23,373 nucleotides of DNA from Chara braunii (GCA_003427395.1 BFEA01000013.1:4907334-4930706), one strand, 5' to 3'; counted from the first letter of the stretch, positions 9,450-18,524 are shown. Numbers and translations are program-made. The notes: a model not told the origin generated them from the sequence alone.

Positions 9450-9750
9450 ACTGTGTGCCACGAGCGGGCGACCTGAGCCATCGCTACCCACCGTGCACTC
9501 TTTTTTAACGAGCAAATCTGCTTGCAACGGGAGGCTAGGACTACATGCTGATGACCAATCCCATGGCGGCATGATCGCGCGAGCATGAACGTAGAAAAGT
9601 CTTTTATGCGTTCGTGCTAGCGCGTTCATGCCACCATGGAATTGGCCGTCAGCAGGCAATGCTTGCTTATCGTCGTGAGTTGTTTTGTTCGTTAACGAAG
9701 AGCGGACGACGGATAGCGATGGTTGGGGTCGCCTGCTCATTGACAAATTC
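9450..9750. repeat. large palindrome (foldback) centred at 9600
   Basis: Left arm 9450-9599 pairs with right arm 9601-9750 around a single central T. Examples are AAAAG with CTTTT at the centre, TGGCGGCATGATCGCGC with GCGCGTTCATGCCACCA, and CGACCTGAGCCATCGCTA with TAGCGATGGTTGGGGTCG. Pairing is almost gap-free, but substitutions are frequent. No similarity to the palindrome at 6999-7264 is obvious. Confidence 0.85.
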
Positions 9751-9822
9751 CTCGGTTCATCTTGACAAAGACTAGTGGTGTGTGTATCACCTGTTGGCGC
9801 GCATTTTCGTGATCACGTATCT

Positions 9823-9842
9823 TCATGATCACGTGATCATGA
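9823..9842. repeat. perfect 20-bp palindrome with central CACGTG
   Basis: TCATGATCACGTGATCATGA reads the same on both strands. A partial copy (GTGATCACGTATC) lies just upstream at 9809. It may be a protein-binding site or a chance product of the local GATCACGTG-rich sequence. Confidence 0.7.
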
Positions 9843-9873
9843 CAACACACGGACTATTCGGAAGCAACGATTG

Positions 9874-10136
9874 TTTGCGAGGAGGGGGCAACTCTGTTCG
9901 TTGTCCAGGTGTGACGTCGATGCAAAACGAGGTTTTCGTCAGCTATAGAAGAGCACGAGGCGGAAAACGATGGCCCAGTTGTATACGCACGCACTCCCGT
10001 CGGTGCGAAACGAGGTTTTCGCAGTGGTCTGCCACGTGGACCGCAGCGCTCTCTTCGTTGTTGGATGAGAACCTCGTTCCTCATCGACGACATTGCTTGA
10101 TAACGAATACAGCTTCCTCCTTCGCTCGTCCTCTGC
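9874..10136. repeat. third palindrome (foldback) centred near 10002
   Basis: GTCGATGCAAAACGAGGTTTTC at 9915-9937 is mirrored by GAGAACCTCGTTCCTCATCGAC at 10067-10088, and GAAGAGCACGAGGCGG at 9948 by CCGCAGCGCTCTCTTC at 10041. GAGGAGGGGG near 9880 faces CTTCCTCC near 10113. The arms are about 110 bp and clearly diverged, with at least one 2-bp indel. Confidence 0.75.
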
Positions 10137-10152
10137 GATCAAGCGTGTGGTC

Positions 10153-10340
10153 GTGAGTGCGACACGTGTGATTTCTCATGAACAATTGCCCATGAGTGCG
10201 ACACGTGTGATCAAGAGTGTGACACATGTGTGATCAAGTGTCCTACAGTCTAGTACAGTGTAGTCGTCATCTCACAATCGCGATAAACGCACAACAGGCA
10301 CGGTCAAGTGTTTGATCGCGAGTGTGACACGTGTGCCTTC
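10153..10340. repeat. G-box (ACACGTGT) repeat cluster
   Basis: GAGTGCGACACGTGTGAT occurs at about 10156 and 10195, with variants GAGTGTGACACATGTGTG (about 10216) and GAGTGTGACACGTGTG (about 10320). A further GGACGTGTGCCTTCTCGTGA lies at about 10395, echoing GTGCCTTCTCATGAG at 10332. CACGTG cores bind plant bHLH and bZIP factors, but no gene with a readable start lies next to them. Confidence 0.65.
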
Positions 10341-11536
10341 TCATGAGCAACTGTCCGTGAGGTGATTATCGTGGTCCGTCGGGATCCTATCTTGGACGTG
10401 TGCCTTCTCGTGACCACATGAAGTTTGGATGCCGGCGGACTAGCACGACTGCAAGTCTTTCATGGCTATGGAGTCTTAGGTTGGTGACGCCTTTCTGAGG
10501 CGGAGACATCATTGTTGAATTGTGGTGGTCGAGGTCGTGAACATGAAGTTCGGATCCTGGCGGACTTGTGGTTTGGCAACCGACTAGAAACGAGCGCAGT
10601 AGACAAATGGTTCTTAAAGTAGTTGGGCCGGGATACAGGTTTCCTGCGAGTCCAGTTTCGGACGGTTTGCGGGTTGCAACCTCCCCGCGACACCGCCAAC
10701 TATGTCATCGTCCTCTGTTCTCTCTCTACTGTGCGCTGGTGGCACGACTGCTAGCTTTTCGCACAAGCAGTTAGCCTCAATTGCTGAGAACCCTGATTTC
10801 ATAAAGTTCGAATCAAGGCGGACTTTAAGTAATTTGTACTGCCAAATCCATCGCCTCAAAAGACCGCAATTCGGCAACATCAAATGTGGTTGTCATTGCC
10901 AACAAGGTTTCTGAGGAGCCACAAAAATTTTCCACTCCGACCCCTATGAGCCTCAGTCACCAACGATTACCCCATGTTTCGCGGAGACGTCGCTTCGCAA
11001 AACACCTTCCTGCAACATCAGGGTCTGACAGTCATTGTTGGTGACTTGCGAAAAATAAGAGAACGGTCGTCCTCGACACCGGTAAAGCCCACCCACCAAT
11101 CCTGTCCTCCCTCCCGTCTCGACCAAAGTTCGCAGGAATCCCAACTTCCGCATCCACGGTTGTGGCTTGGCGCCACAGACCCGCTGTTCTCCTAGTCTAG
11201 CAGGGGGAGTAGGTGACGAATCTGGATCAGGGAGGACCAAAAGCTTGTAGTGGGCGTGCACAATATTTGGACAGACCTGTCCACCATACGTTTCCACCCA
11301 CTACGGGCCCGCTATGACTCACCATGTGTTGGTGAAGGACACATTAAATGGGAACTCCATCCCCTACAAGTTCGGATCCTGGCGAACTTCACGTAAAGAC
11401 CCCCAGCAAGGGCAGTATCGCGGACATCATTCGACAATGAGCTAGCTCTCCTCGTTAATAACCCTCTCCTCGTTTAAAAACCCCTTCGGGTCCAAGCAAA
11501 TGTTTTCCTTGCCAACGAACGACATCTCCTCATTTG

Positions 11537-11555
11537 AAAACCCCTCCGGGGTTTT
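11537..11555. repeat. short perfect hairpin
   Basis: AAAACCCC, three bases, GGGGTTTT. A related sequence, AAAAACCCCTTCGGGTC, lies at about 11475. It resembles a bacterial intrinsic terminator, but in this eukaryotic context it is more likely a repeat fragment. Confidence 0.6.
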
Positions 11556-12115
11556 GTGGGGTCTGCTGAGGGCCCCAACAACCATGTTCTTCTTAGTCCC
11601 CTGACGTGTGCGCTAGGAGTGGGAAACAACGGGAATCCAACTGCCGCCGCGGGGAGAACCGCGGGTTCTTAGGGTTTAGGGGGTGGCTGAATCGGGTTTT
11701 GTGGAGGTTGTTGAAGGGGCCTTTACCCTTGTTCTTTTCTAATCGTGCACAATTGTTGAATGACCTCCCGACAGTACACTGTTCGGGATCGCGGGACCCC
11801 GATCGCTGACAAGTTCGGATCCTGGCGAACTTCGAGGATCGCGCTTTGTTGTGGCCATTCGCGGAATCCGCCATCGATTTGTCGTGGTTGACGCACGACC
11901 GTTGCGAGGACTGCAGAAGTGGGCATTGCTAGCACACGTGAGTGCGGGTTTGTGGGGGATGCAAAAGGGTCTTGGAGCTCTGGTCGTTTTTTGTACCGCC
12001 GCCTTGTCGCTGGAGTTACAGAATGGGGGTTTGTGGGGGATGCATAAGGGACATTGCCAGCACACGAGCTCGCCTTGTCGCTAGTGTTCATCAGGGTTTA
12101 TAGGGGGTCGCTTGA
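11549..12115. repeat. interspersed GGGTTT-(N)-GGGG motif, five copies
   Basis: GGGGTTTTGTGGGG (11548), AGGGTTTAGGGGGTGGC (11669), CGGGTTTGTGGGGGATGC (11945), GGGGTTTGTGGGGGATGC (12027) and AGGGTTTATAGGGGGTCGC (12093). The first and last share longer flanks (GAGGGCCCCAACAACCATG and GAGGGACCTCAAACCATG). CGCCTTGTCGCT also recurs at 12000 and 12071. Confidence 0.6.
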
Positions 12116-12153
12116 GGGACCTCAAACCATGATTTTCATTTTTGCAACCAGAC

Positions 12154-12270
12154 ATGGACCTGCTGGTGATGGTAAACTTCTCTATGGATGCAATTATTGT
12201 CGCCAGAGTCGATGCAAGAAATATTTAGATGCCCTTCGACATATACAATCAACGCAGTCGACGGATTCCA
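12154..12270 (+). pseudogene. possible zinc-finger-like fragment
   Basis: The plus frame reads GDGKLLYGCNYCRQSRCKK followed by YLDALRHIQ. C-x2-C with a downstream His and an aromatic before the first Cys is reminiscent of BED or C2H2 fingers that often start transposases, but the closing residue is not clear. It lies about 300 bp upstream of the transposase pseudogene on the same strand and could be its first exon. It is short and the call is weak. Confidence 0.25.
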
Positions 12271-12384
12271 AACTCTGCCAAGTTCGGACGTCGGCGCACT
12301 TCACATGTCGCGATTTGCCAGATCTTTCGTGTCACCCGACTGCAATTTCGCGCCTTCTTTTTGCGGCATTGGGGATTTGTGTAA

Positions 12385-12434
12385 GGGGGGGGGGAGGTTG
12401 GGGTTAAGGGGGGTGTGGTGACGGGTGGTGTGGG
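12385..12434 (+). other. very G-rich stretch with quadruplex potential
   Basis: At least five G runs occur in 50 bp (G9, GGGG, G6, GGG, GGGG), separated by short loops. It lies immediately upstream of the polypyrimidine/acceptor sequence before the transposase frame. It may be a structure-forming site or simple-sequence drift. Confidence 0.55.
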
Positions 12435-12490
12435 GTAAAAGACGCATATTCTTGGTATTCATGCTTACAGTTTTCTCGGCTCTTTTGCAG

Positions 12491-15400
12491 GGTGTGGAGA
12501 CGAATTCGAATTGCCCGTTCACTCCGCACCGAACAGTTCGATCGATTTTCCTAACGAGAATCTCGTCCATGACACCGATGGCTACATGACAGCAGAAAGG
12601 ACGGTTCAACAAACGGCCGCATGAACCAGGCTATGGATGCTCAACGGGCCATCGACTTGCATTTTCACCTACAAGAACTGGAGTTGTCCCCAACGAGCTC
12701 TTCCGACAGTTCGCCGTTCCAACAATCCAATGCCAGGTTTACCAGAAAACGAAGTCTCCCTTTTCGTGAAAGCTTTGGGGATTGCATCCATTTGCTTAGG
12801 GGTTTTGCGACACCTTCTGCAAGCGAAGAGTCGTTTGCCTCCCAAAACGAGTTCCACGTTCCTGGCGAGGTGCACCCCCAACTTCGGCGGACAAATGTTG
12901 CGTGTCGATGACTGTTTCTTTCACAATCTCTGATGCCGAGAGTGAGAAGTTGGTGGTCACTGGTTACTCGTCTAGACAACAATCCTCTTCCAGTGTGTCG
13001 TTACAGCAAGCTAGCTACAGTGGTACGAAGTTCGTTGCCACCGACTGTTCTTTGGAGGAACCGTCCACAGCGCGAGCGAGTCCAATGCAAGTGCGATCTC
13101 ATAATGTGATTCCTGTTGAGAGTCGGTCTGGGTCGGAAGTGTCTGGCAGGAGCGATAAAGAAAAAATGACAATACTACAATTTTTGCTTGCACCTCTGTC
13201 ACGGGAGAGAAGACCTTATAGCATGGCTAATAGGAATGCTAGGAAGGTAGAGAAGTACAAAAGAGCAAAAGACATGCTGTCCGAAAAGAAACTACTTATA
13301 GTACGTGGCATGGCATGTTGCAAAGCTCGTTGTTGTTACAACGTGTCGCCGGAGGAAATCCGAAAGGTTAGACAAGGATTGTACATTAAGAGTCTTGAAG
13401 AGCAAGCGGAGTGGTGCATGAGACGCCTTAAAAAATTCATGTTGAATAAAGGTGGATCGAAACATGTCCGTCCCGTAGAGTTAGAAGTTAGGACGTTAAA
13501 TGTGCATCAAGACCTACTGCAATGTTCTCGGTGTCTCTCGTAATACGTTTTATAGCTATAAAAAATGATTGGACAATGGCTTTGTGCGTTGCGAGCATGG
13601 GCTAACGGGTAGATAACAACCAAAAGACAAGACAGTCACCATGCTTGCCCGCATGAAAACATTCATAGACTGTCATGCGGATAGCATGCTGAATGAGGTT
13701 GCTCATCAACATAGGGTTTAGAAACCGAAACTTCGACTGCCAGCTACTTTTACGAAGCGTTCAATTTATGAGTCCATCAAATCAGGCTTTGTTGCTATCG
13801 ACCTCGAAGTCGTGTCTGGATCAAACTTTTATAAATTGTGGCAGAAACACTTTTATCACGTTTCACTCGCACACTCGGACACATTCACAAAATGTGTCGT
13901 CTGTCATGAACTAAACGAACGTATACAATACAGTGTTCTTTCTCGAGATTGAGAACGAGCTTAAGAGGAGATGAAAGCTCTCCAAAGACGGCAAGTTGAA
14001 CACAGACTGGACTATAGTCGAGCGAAGACTGATTTGATGGTTTGTCCAAACGAGCGTTTGTGTCTCATCATTGATGGCATGGATTAGAAGAAGACGACTA
14101 TCCCGCATGTTGGTCATACGAACTACTCGAAAGCACTTAGGCACGAGATGATGATGAAGACGAATCTGACAGGTGTCATTGCACATGGTACAGACCTTAG
14201 TATTGATGTCTACACGTTGTTTCTGTATTTCTAAACATGATTCGAACACAGTCGCTTCTTGTCTTATGAGAACCCTCATCGAAATTCAAGCGAGGGGGAC
14301 GCCACTGCTATCGTTTTTGCGCATTCAAGCAAATAATTGTTAGCGGGAAAACAAGAACAAGTACATATGTGCGCTACCTGCACTCTTGGTTAAGTTCAAA
14401 GTTTTCAAAGAGGTAGAAATAGGTTTCATGATGGTGGGACATACACATATACAGACGTTGACGCTACTTTTAGCGTTTTCTCGAATAAATTAAAAGACGT
14501 AGACGTTTATACTATGGATAAGTTCTAGGAGCTCATAGAGCAATCCTACAAAAAGTCTCTCAAATGTATTTTCCTCGATAGACTAGCGGATTGGATAAGT
14601 ATAGTAGACTCATGTGTTGCGTCAGATATTACTGGTATCTCGAAACCGCATTTGCTTAAATTTTATATGGTTGGAGATAATCTGGACATGCTATAAAAGG
14701 AGTTTTGCGATGACCACAACTGGTTTAGTCTAGTTGTCCGAGGAAGGTCTATCAAAACCCCGATGAAAGCTACGCAGATACTTCCCGACCATTTGACCCG
14801 CCTCCTGTGCAACCCCTTCCTCGAAATGACTATTATAATGGCAAAAATGGTGTTATTCGATTCCGCAAGTTGTTGGAGAGCAGGCGGTTAACGTGGTGCA
14901 CTTACAACGACCATGAGGTGAGTAGGAGATAAAAAACTTTGTGTTATTCGGAGGAGGTTATCAAACATGGCGACAAGATCATCACCAACAGGTTGTCCTG
15001 ACAACCTTTGGAAAGTTTTTGACCAAGACCACGACTGCTCGAAAACGATCGACAACCTTCTTCTGACAGTGCCAACATCGATGACAGGGAACCCCTGTTT
15101 ATTTGACGAAGAAAAGATCGCTCGAAGACCAGTTTCGACCCCCTCGTGCATGTTGACATGGACACTTTTCTTATCCTTCGCCCCGCCGATGATGATCTGT
15201 CCAGCAACGTGCCTATTTGGGTGGGCAAAGCTCTCTCTCGTGGTTGAAAAAAATTCACAAAATTAGAATCAAGTGCTAGTGGAATATTGGGTGTCGATTG
15301 GGAGAGCAAAGATGCTTCAAGAACAGTATGATAATGTGTGAGAGAAAAGATGGAAAATAACTGACTAGACACAATGGAAGCATGCTGACTCGATCACTTT

Positions 15401-15659
15401 TGGCTGTGAGAGACCGGCCAGAGGTACAAAACCGTTCACGACTGAACTTCCCATTCCTTCCAATGTTCGACTGAATGCTCAAGCTGCACTTCGAGATCTG
15501 AGTCCATCTACTGAAGGGAGTGTCGATGCACGGGACAAAAGCGACGAGTGCACATCATATGTCTTGTCCGTCCGCCCAATAGGCGAGGGAGTAGGATTTT
15601 TGAAAATGACTATTCGGACGGAAATTTTGAAGGGAGCATATTCTCTTTTAACTTAGTGA
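12491..15659 (+). pseudogene. DDE-type transposase of the RENKN/VGHTH family (DUF7869-like), broken
   Basis: A candidate acceptor (CTCTTTTGCAG) ends at 12490. A Ser/acidic-rich N-terminus follows in three frames (12491-12960). 12902-13543 is open for 213 codons and ends in a Cys-containing helical region. From 13641 one frame runs through KSGFVAIDLEVVSGSNFY, KLWQKHFYHVSLAHSDTF, a Cys pair (KCVVCHEL), and LCLIIDGMD near 14058-14084, the first catalytic Asp. Next come GVIAHGTDLSIDVYTLF, LRIQANNC then RENKNKY (14320-14360), MVGHTH near 14431, DVDATFSVFS and DWISIVDSCV. The C-terminal block is DMDTFLILRPADDD, WVGKAL, then TQWKHADSITF and VGFLKMTI. In-frame stops lie at 13719, 13950, 13962, 14085, 14232, 14238 and 14341, with more later. 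Frame changes occur near 14240 and 14450. This RNase H-fold family moves DNA transposons. The second catalytic Asp codon (14332) reads Asn. No terminal inverted repeats are assigned. Confidence 0.85.
14918..14926 (+). other. candidate splice donor in the transposase pseudogene
   Basis: CGACCATGAG is followed by GTGAGTAGG, a near-consensus plant donor. The frame downstream quickly meets stops (TAA at about 14930, TGA at about 15000) before the recognisable C-terminal block near 15155. An intron of about 100-230 nt is therefore plausible, but the acceptor is not clear. Confidence 0.35.
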
Positions 15660-15800
15660 ATTGCGATGATTCTGTGGTACGACAAGGTGACGGATTTTGT
15701 TCACGGTCTAGGGTTGATTTTTGTATTAACTTAGTGAATTGTGATGATTCTGTGATACCACAAGGTGGCAGATTTTGTCCACGGCTTAGGGTTGATTTTT
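15648..15800 (+). repeat. 78-bp tandem duplication at the 3' end of the transposase pseudogene
   Basis: TTAACTTAGTGAATTG, TGATGATTCTGTG, ACAAGGTG and AGGGTTGATTTTT occur at 15648-15722 and again at 15726-15800, a period of 78 bp (26 codons). The stop of the transposase frame (TTAACTTAG) lies in the first copy. A different frame stays open through both copies because the period is a multiple of three. Confidence 0.9.
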
Positions 15801-15927
15801 ATAAGATGGTTGGTTAAGCAATTTATGAAGTTAAGTTAATCGTGAAGGCGATTTTTTTACTTTTTCAACATTTTATTTTCGTTTGCGTTTGCATGTCACG
15901 TCTTGTGTAGGGAGTGCGACCGAAGTC

Positions 15928-16829
15928 ATGGCCGATTGGCATGATTATTCGTATCCCATTCGCCCTTGCGCATGTGGATTGCGTGGTGCAGGCGACGATA
16001 TAAAAATTATCGGGCCAATGACAACAAAATTCGAAAACGACCCATGAATGAGTGTTGTCCCCTTTTTGGACAAACCTCTTGATGCCTGGTCCAGGGCAGA
16101 ATGGGATAGAGCGATCTTGGCAAGGAAATGTCCATGGCATAAGGAGTATAAGTTTGCTTCCGCGTCGGAGTGGGGGAGTCTAATCAAAGTACCTCATTAT
16201 GTCAATGGTGTCAGACAACTTCCGTCTCTGCGCGCCGCACTCGGACATGAAGAGAATAAGCGGTTTTACCTTCTCATGAAAAACGTCACAAGGTCACCTC
16301 GAGTGTGGTCTGCGGACTTGAAACAAGAGTTGTTGGACTGTGCATCGTACAATCCATTTTTGGAACTATATCTGCTGCGTGGTGCTGGAATGGAGCGACA
16401 GGGTGTGTCGTACTGTTGCATACGGGTTGTCTTTGGTCGGTTCCGACTTCTACAGAGTGTTGTGTGTGGCATGTTCGAACCTAAAGCGGACTTTGGTAAA
16501 TGCTGTAGTGCTAATTTCTTCCAACAAGCTTAGAATCTATGGTCGCAATATGGGGAATCTGCGCCTTCTCGACGAGAACGGCACTCCGATTTGGTGATTG
16601 TCGGTCAAATTGATGAGGTTGACAAGTGGCATGAGGTAGAGCAAGTGGCATGTTGTGTGCGTGACGCCATCGGTAAGTCCTTGGCAGGTTTGGTAGGTTC
16701 GTAAGGATGAAATACATTTCAGTGTTCTCGGATGTGACGACGAAGGGACAACCACAAACCCTTGCTTTCGGGTTGTCAATGAATGTCTTATACGGGTTTG
16801 GTTCTCATAGGACGCGGGGACACTTGTAA
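15928..16829 (+). pseudogene. unidentified protein, two stops and one intron
   Basis: A candidate acceptor (TTGTGTAG) ends at 15910. One frame from ATG 15928 reads MADWHDYSYPIRPCACGLR and is broken by TGA at 16045. It resumes at ATG 16048 for 161 codons (PFLDKPLDAWSRAEWDRA, KCPWHKEYKFASASEW, LRAALGHEENKRFYLLMKN) and meets TAG at 16531. It continues in frame with HSDLVIVGQIDEVDKWHEV and CCVRDAI to a donor (GTAAGT) at 16673. Removing 16673-16722 (acceptor CATTTCAG) joins codons in frame: VFSDVTTKGQPQTLAFGLS, MNVLYGFGSHRTRGHL, TAA 16827. Keeping one frame for 900 bp with a frame-preserving 50-nt intron indicates a real former gene. I do not recognise the family. Its strand and position, 270 bp after the transposase, suggest a passenger gene of the same transposon. 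Confidence 0.6.
16673..16722 (+). other. candidate 50-nt intron
   Basis: Starts GTAAGTCC and ends ACATTTCAG. Splicing it out keeps the frame across the junction for 35 further codons to TAA 16827-16829, whereas reading through meets TAA/TAG-type stops. It is short for a plant intron but within the possible range. Confidence 0.45.
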
Positions 16830-16878
16830 ATGCTTTAAATTTGTAAATAATAGCGTTTTAGAAGATTTAGATTACGGC

Positions 16879-16951
16879 GACTTGTAACATTTTATTTAGA
16901 TGTAATTCAATTTAGAGTTGACTCGTAGCATTTAATTTAGACGTAGTTCGA
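16879..16951. repeat. 41-bp direct duplication
   Basis: GACTTGTAACATTTTATTTAG with ATGTAATTCAA, and GACTCGTAGCATTTAATTTAG with ACGTAGTTCGA, start at 16879 and 16920. This is AT-rich noncoding sequence just after the second pseudogene. Confidence 0.65.
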
Positions 16952-17020
16952 TCATGCATTTACGATTTCTCACACGTGTGCATACGATTTTTAATTTTTA
17001 ATTTTTTATGAATATTTCTT

Positions 17021-17800
17021 GAAGTGCGACCGAATCCATGGTACTCACTTGACTTCAAGTTTATGACAATGTCATGTAAGTTTATGATAATTTGTCGAAG
17101 TGCAACAAAATTCATACTTAAACCAACTCGTTTACCGTGTGATTGCATAAACTCTTCAATTGACTTCCAGTTTAGGTCATTTAAAATACGTCTGACTCAA
17201 TGCTCAGTGATATACAAAATTAATCGAAGTGTGATGCAGACTTTGAGGTCATTCACAACCTTCTCGTTCAGTGTCTCATGACATTTATCGTTCGAGTGAA
17301 TCTCACTGTATAACAATGGCATGCCAATTACGTATTTTAAGTAACATAAATTATCGAAGTTCGATGAAATCCATACTTAAACCACCTCGTTTACAGTGTG
17401 ATTGCTTTGAATTTTACTCTTCGATTGAGTTTCAATTATGCAAGTGACACCAGTTACGTCTTTTATGTTACATAAATTATTGAAGTGCGATGAAATTCAT
17501 ACTTAAATCATATCGTTTACCGTGTGATTCTCTTAAAGTTACTCTTCGATTGAGTTCAAATTTATGCAAGTCACAATGTCATATAAAATAGTTTTGACTC
17601 AATGTTCACACAAAATTTTGAAGACCCGCGAAATAGTTGTTCAATGTCTCATTGCAGTGAGTGTTGAATTCTCTTGAGTTTCAATTTCTGACAACTCCAT
17701 GTCAATTACCGTAACGACTTTTAAGTTACAAGATTTATGGAAGTGCAATGGAATCCACACTTAAACCATCATGTTCAGTACGTGATTGCCTCAAATCTTT
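17021..17800. repeat. degenerate AT-rich satellite, period about 129 bp
   Basis: The core GAAGTGCGATGAAATCCATA, CTTAAACCA, TCGTTTACCGTGTGATTGC recurs at about 17095, 17355, 17481 and 17739, with weaker copies at about 17021, 17225 and 17620. Intervals are near 129 bp or twice that. ACTCTTCGATTGAGTT and CAATTTATGCAAGT recur between cores, and TTTAAGTTACATAAATTAT just before some cores. No gene is seen. Confidence 0.8.
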
Positions 17801-18524
17801 AGTTCAATTCCAATTTATGGCTTGTCAATTGCATTTTTCGAGTTTACTACTTATATCCTAGGTTCCATTTAAGTCCAAAATATGGTGATTTTAACATGAA
17901 ATTAATAGCTTGCAAATACCGATTTAAAATATAATGTCTTATTTTAACGAATAATATGTTTCTAATCTATTACAACAAATCACTACCTCTCAACACCTCA
18001 AAGGGTCAACAACGGCCACACACGCAACAACTGCACCAAAAACGTAACGATTTTGTTATTGAGAAGTAACACTACCGCTGCCAAGGATATGGCAGCCTAT
18101 CCGCTGGGTGAACCACAAGTCCTAATACTGAGGGGCAACCAACCAGTTTGCCAGTCAGTGGTGGTGGCAAAAAACCACTGTCATCGATGTTCTAAAGCTT
18201 GAAACAACGGCTTGTTCTTCCTTGTCAGTGGCAGAATCACAACTACTAGGCTCACGACAAGTAGGGGTCGCAATAACGGATGACACGATGTACATAGGCA
18301 TTGTTCGTCGTCATAGTGGTCAAGCTCTATCAGGATCACGAAAAAGGATGTGTAGTTGCATCTAGGATCATGGCGGTAACCATTAGTAATAACCTTAGGC
18401 TCTACTTCTGCTTTTACCAAATGCTCAAAAAGGAGAAAGAACCTTACGCTAAAATATGGAAAAATACATCGTCGTTCGTCTCTTACTCTCGCTTTGCCTC
18501 TTTGATGAATAGTCAGCGCCTACG

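Larger units (their letters stand above)
10420..12150. other. spacer with solitary 22-bp motifs; no gene seen
   Basis: It contains single 22-bp motifs (10421, 10546, 10804, 11368, 11811) that are not part of any longer repeat I can see. Open frames on both strands reach about 120 codons, but they overlap one another and look random. Confidence 0.5.
3536..12301. repeat. dispersed 22-bp quasi-palindrome family
   Basis: Form: AAGTTCGGAT, two bases, CGGCGGACTT. Its ends are an imperfect inverted repeat (AAGTYCG and CGRACTT). Plus-orientation copies start at about 3536, 3801, 4048, 4799, 4986, 5059, 5554, 5609, 5690, 5741, 5888, 5949, 6030, 6081, 6287, 6388, 10421, 10546, 10804, 11368, 11811 and 12280. 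Minus copies start at about 5149, 5200, 5281, 5831, 6163 and 6236. Half copies lie near 3565, 5238, 5341 and 6000. Some copies are inside longer repeats; others stand alone between unrelated sequences. Central bases differ by location: GATAC at 3.5-4.1 kb, GATGC at 5-6.3 kb, GATCCT at 10.5-11.8 kb. Confidence 0.85.

Noticed and set aside
11537-11555. Bacterial-type terminator
   Set aside because: No gene ends here and the surrounding DNA is eukaryotic; hairpin only.
11669-11683. Interstitial telomere repeat (TTAGGGTTTAGGG)
   Set aside because: Only about two units. It is better explained as one copy of the local GGGTTT-(N)-GGGG motif.
13911-14279. Minus-strand 122-codon frame
   Set aside because: Antisense shadow of the transposase core, which is readable on the plus strand.
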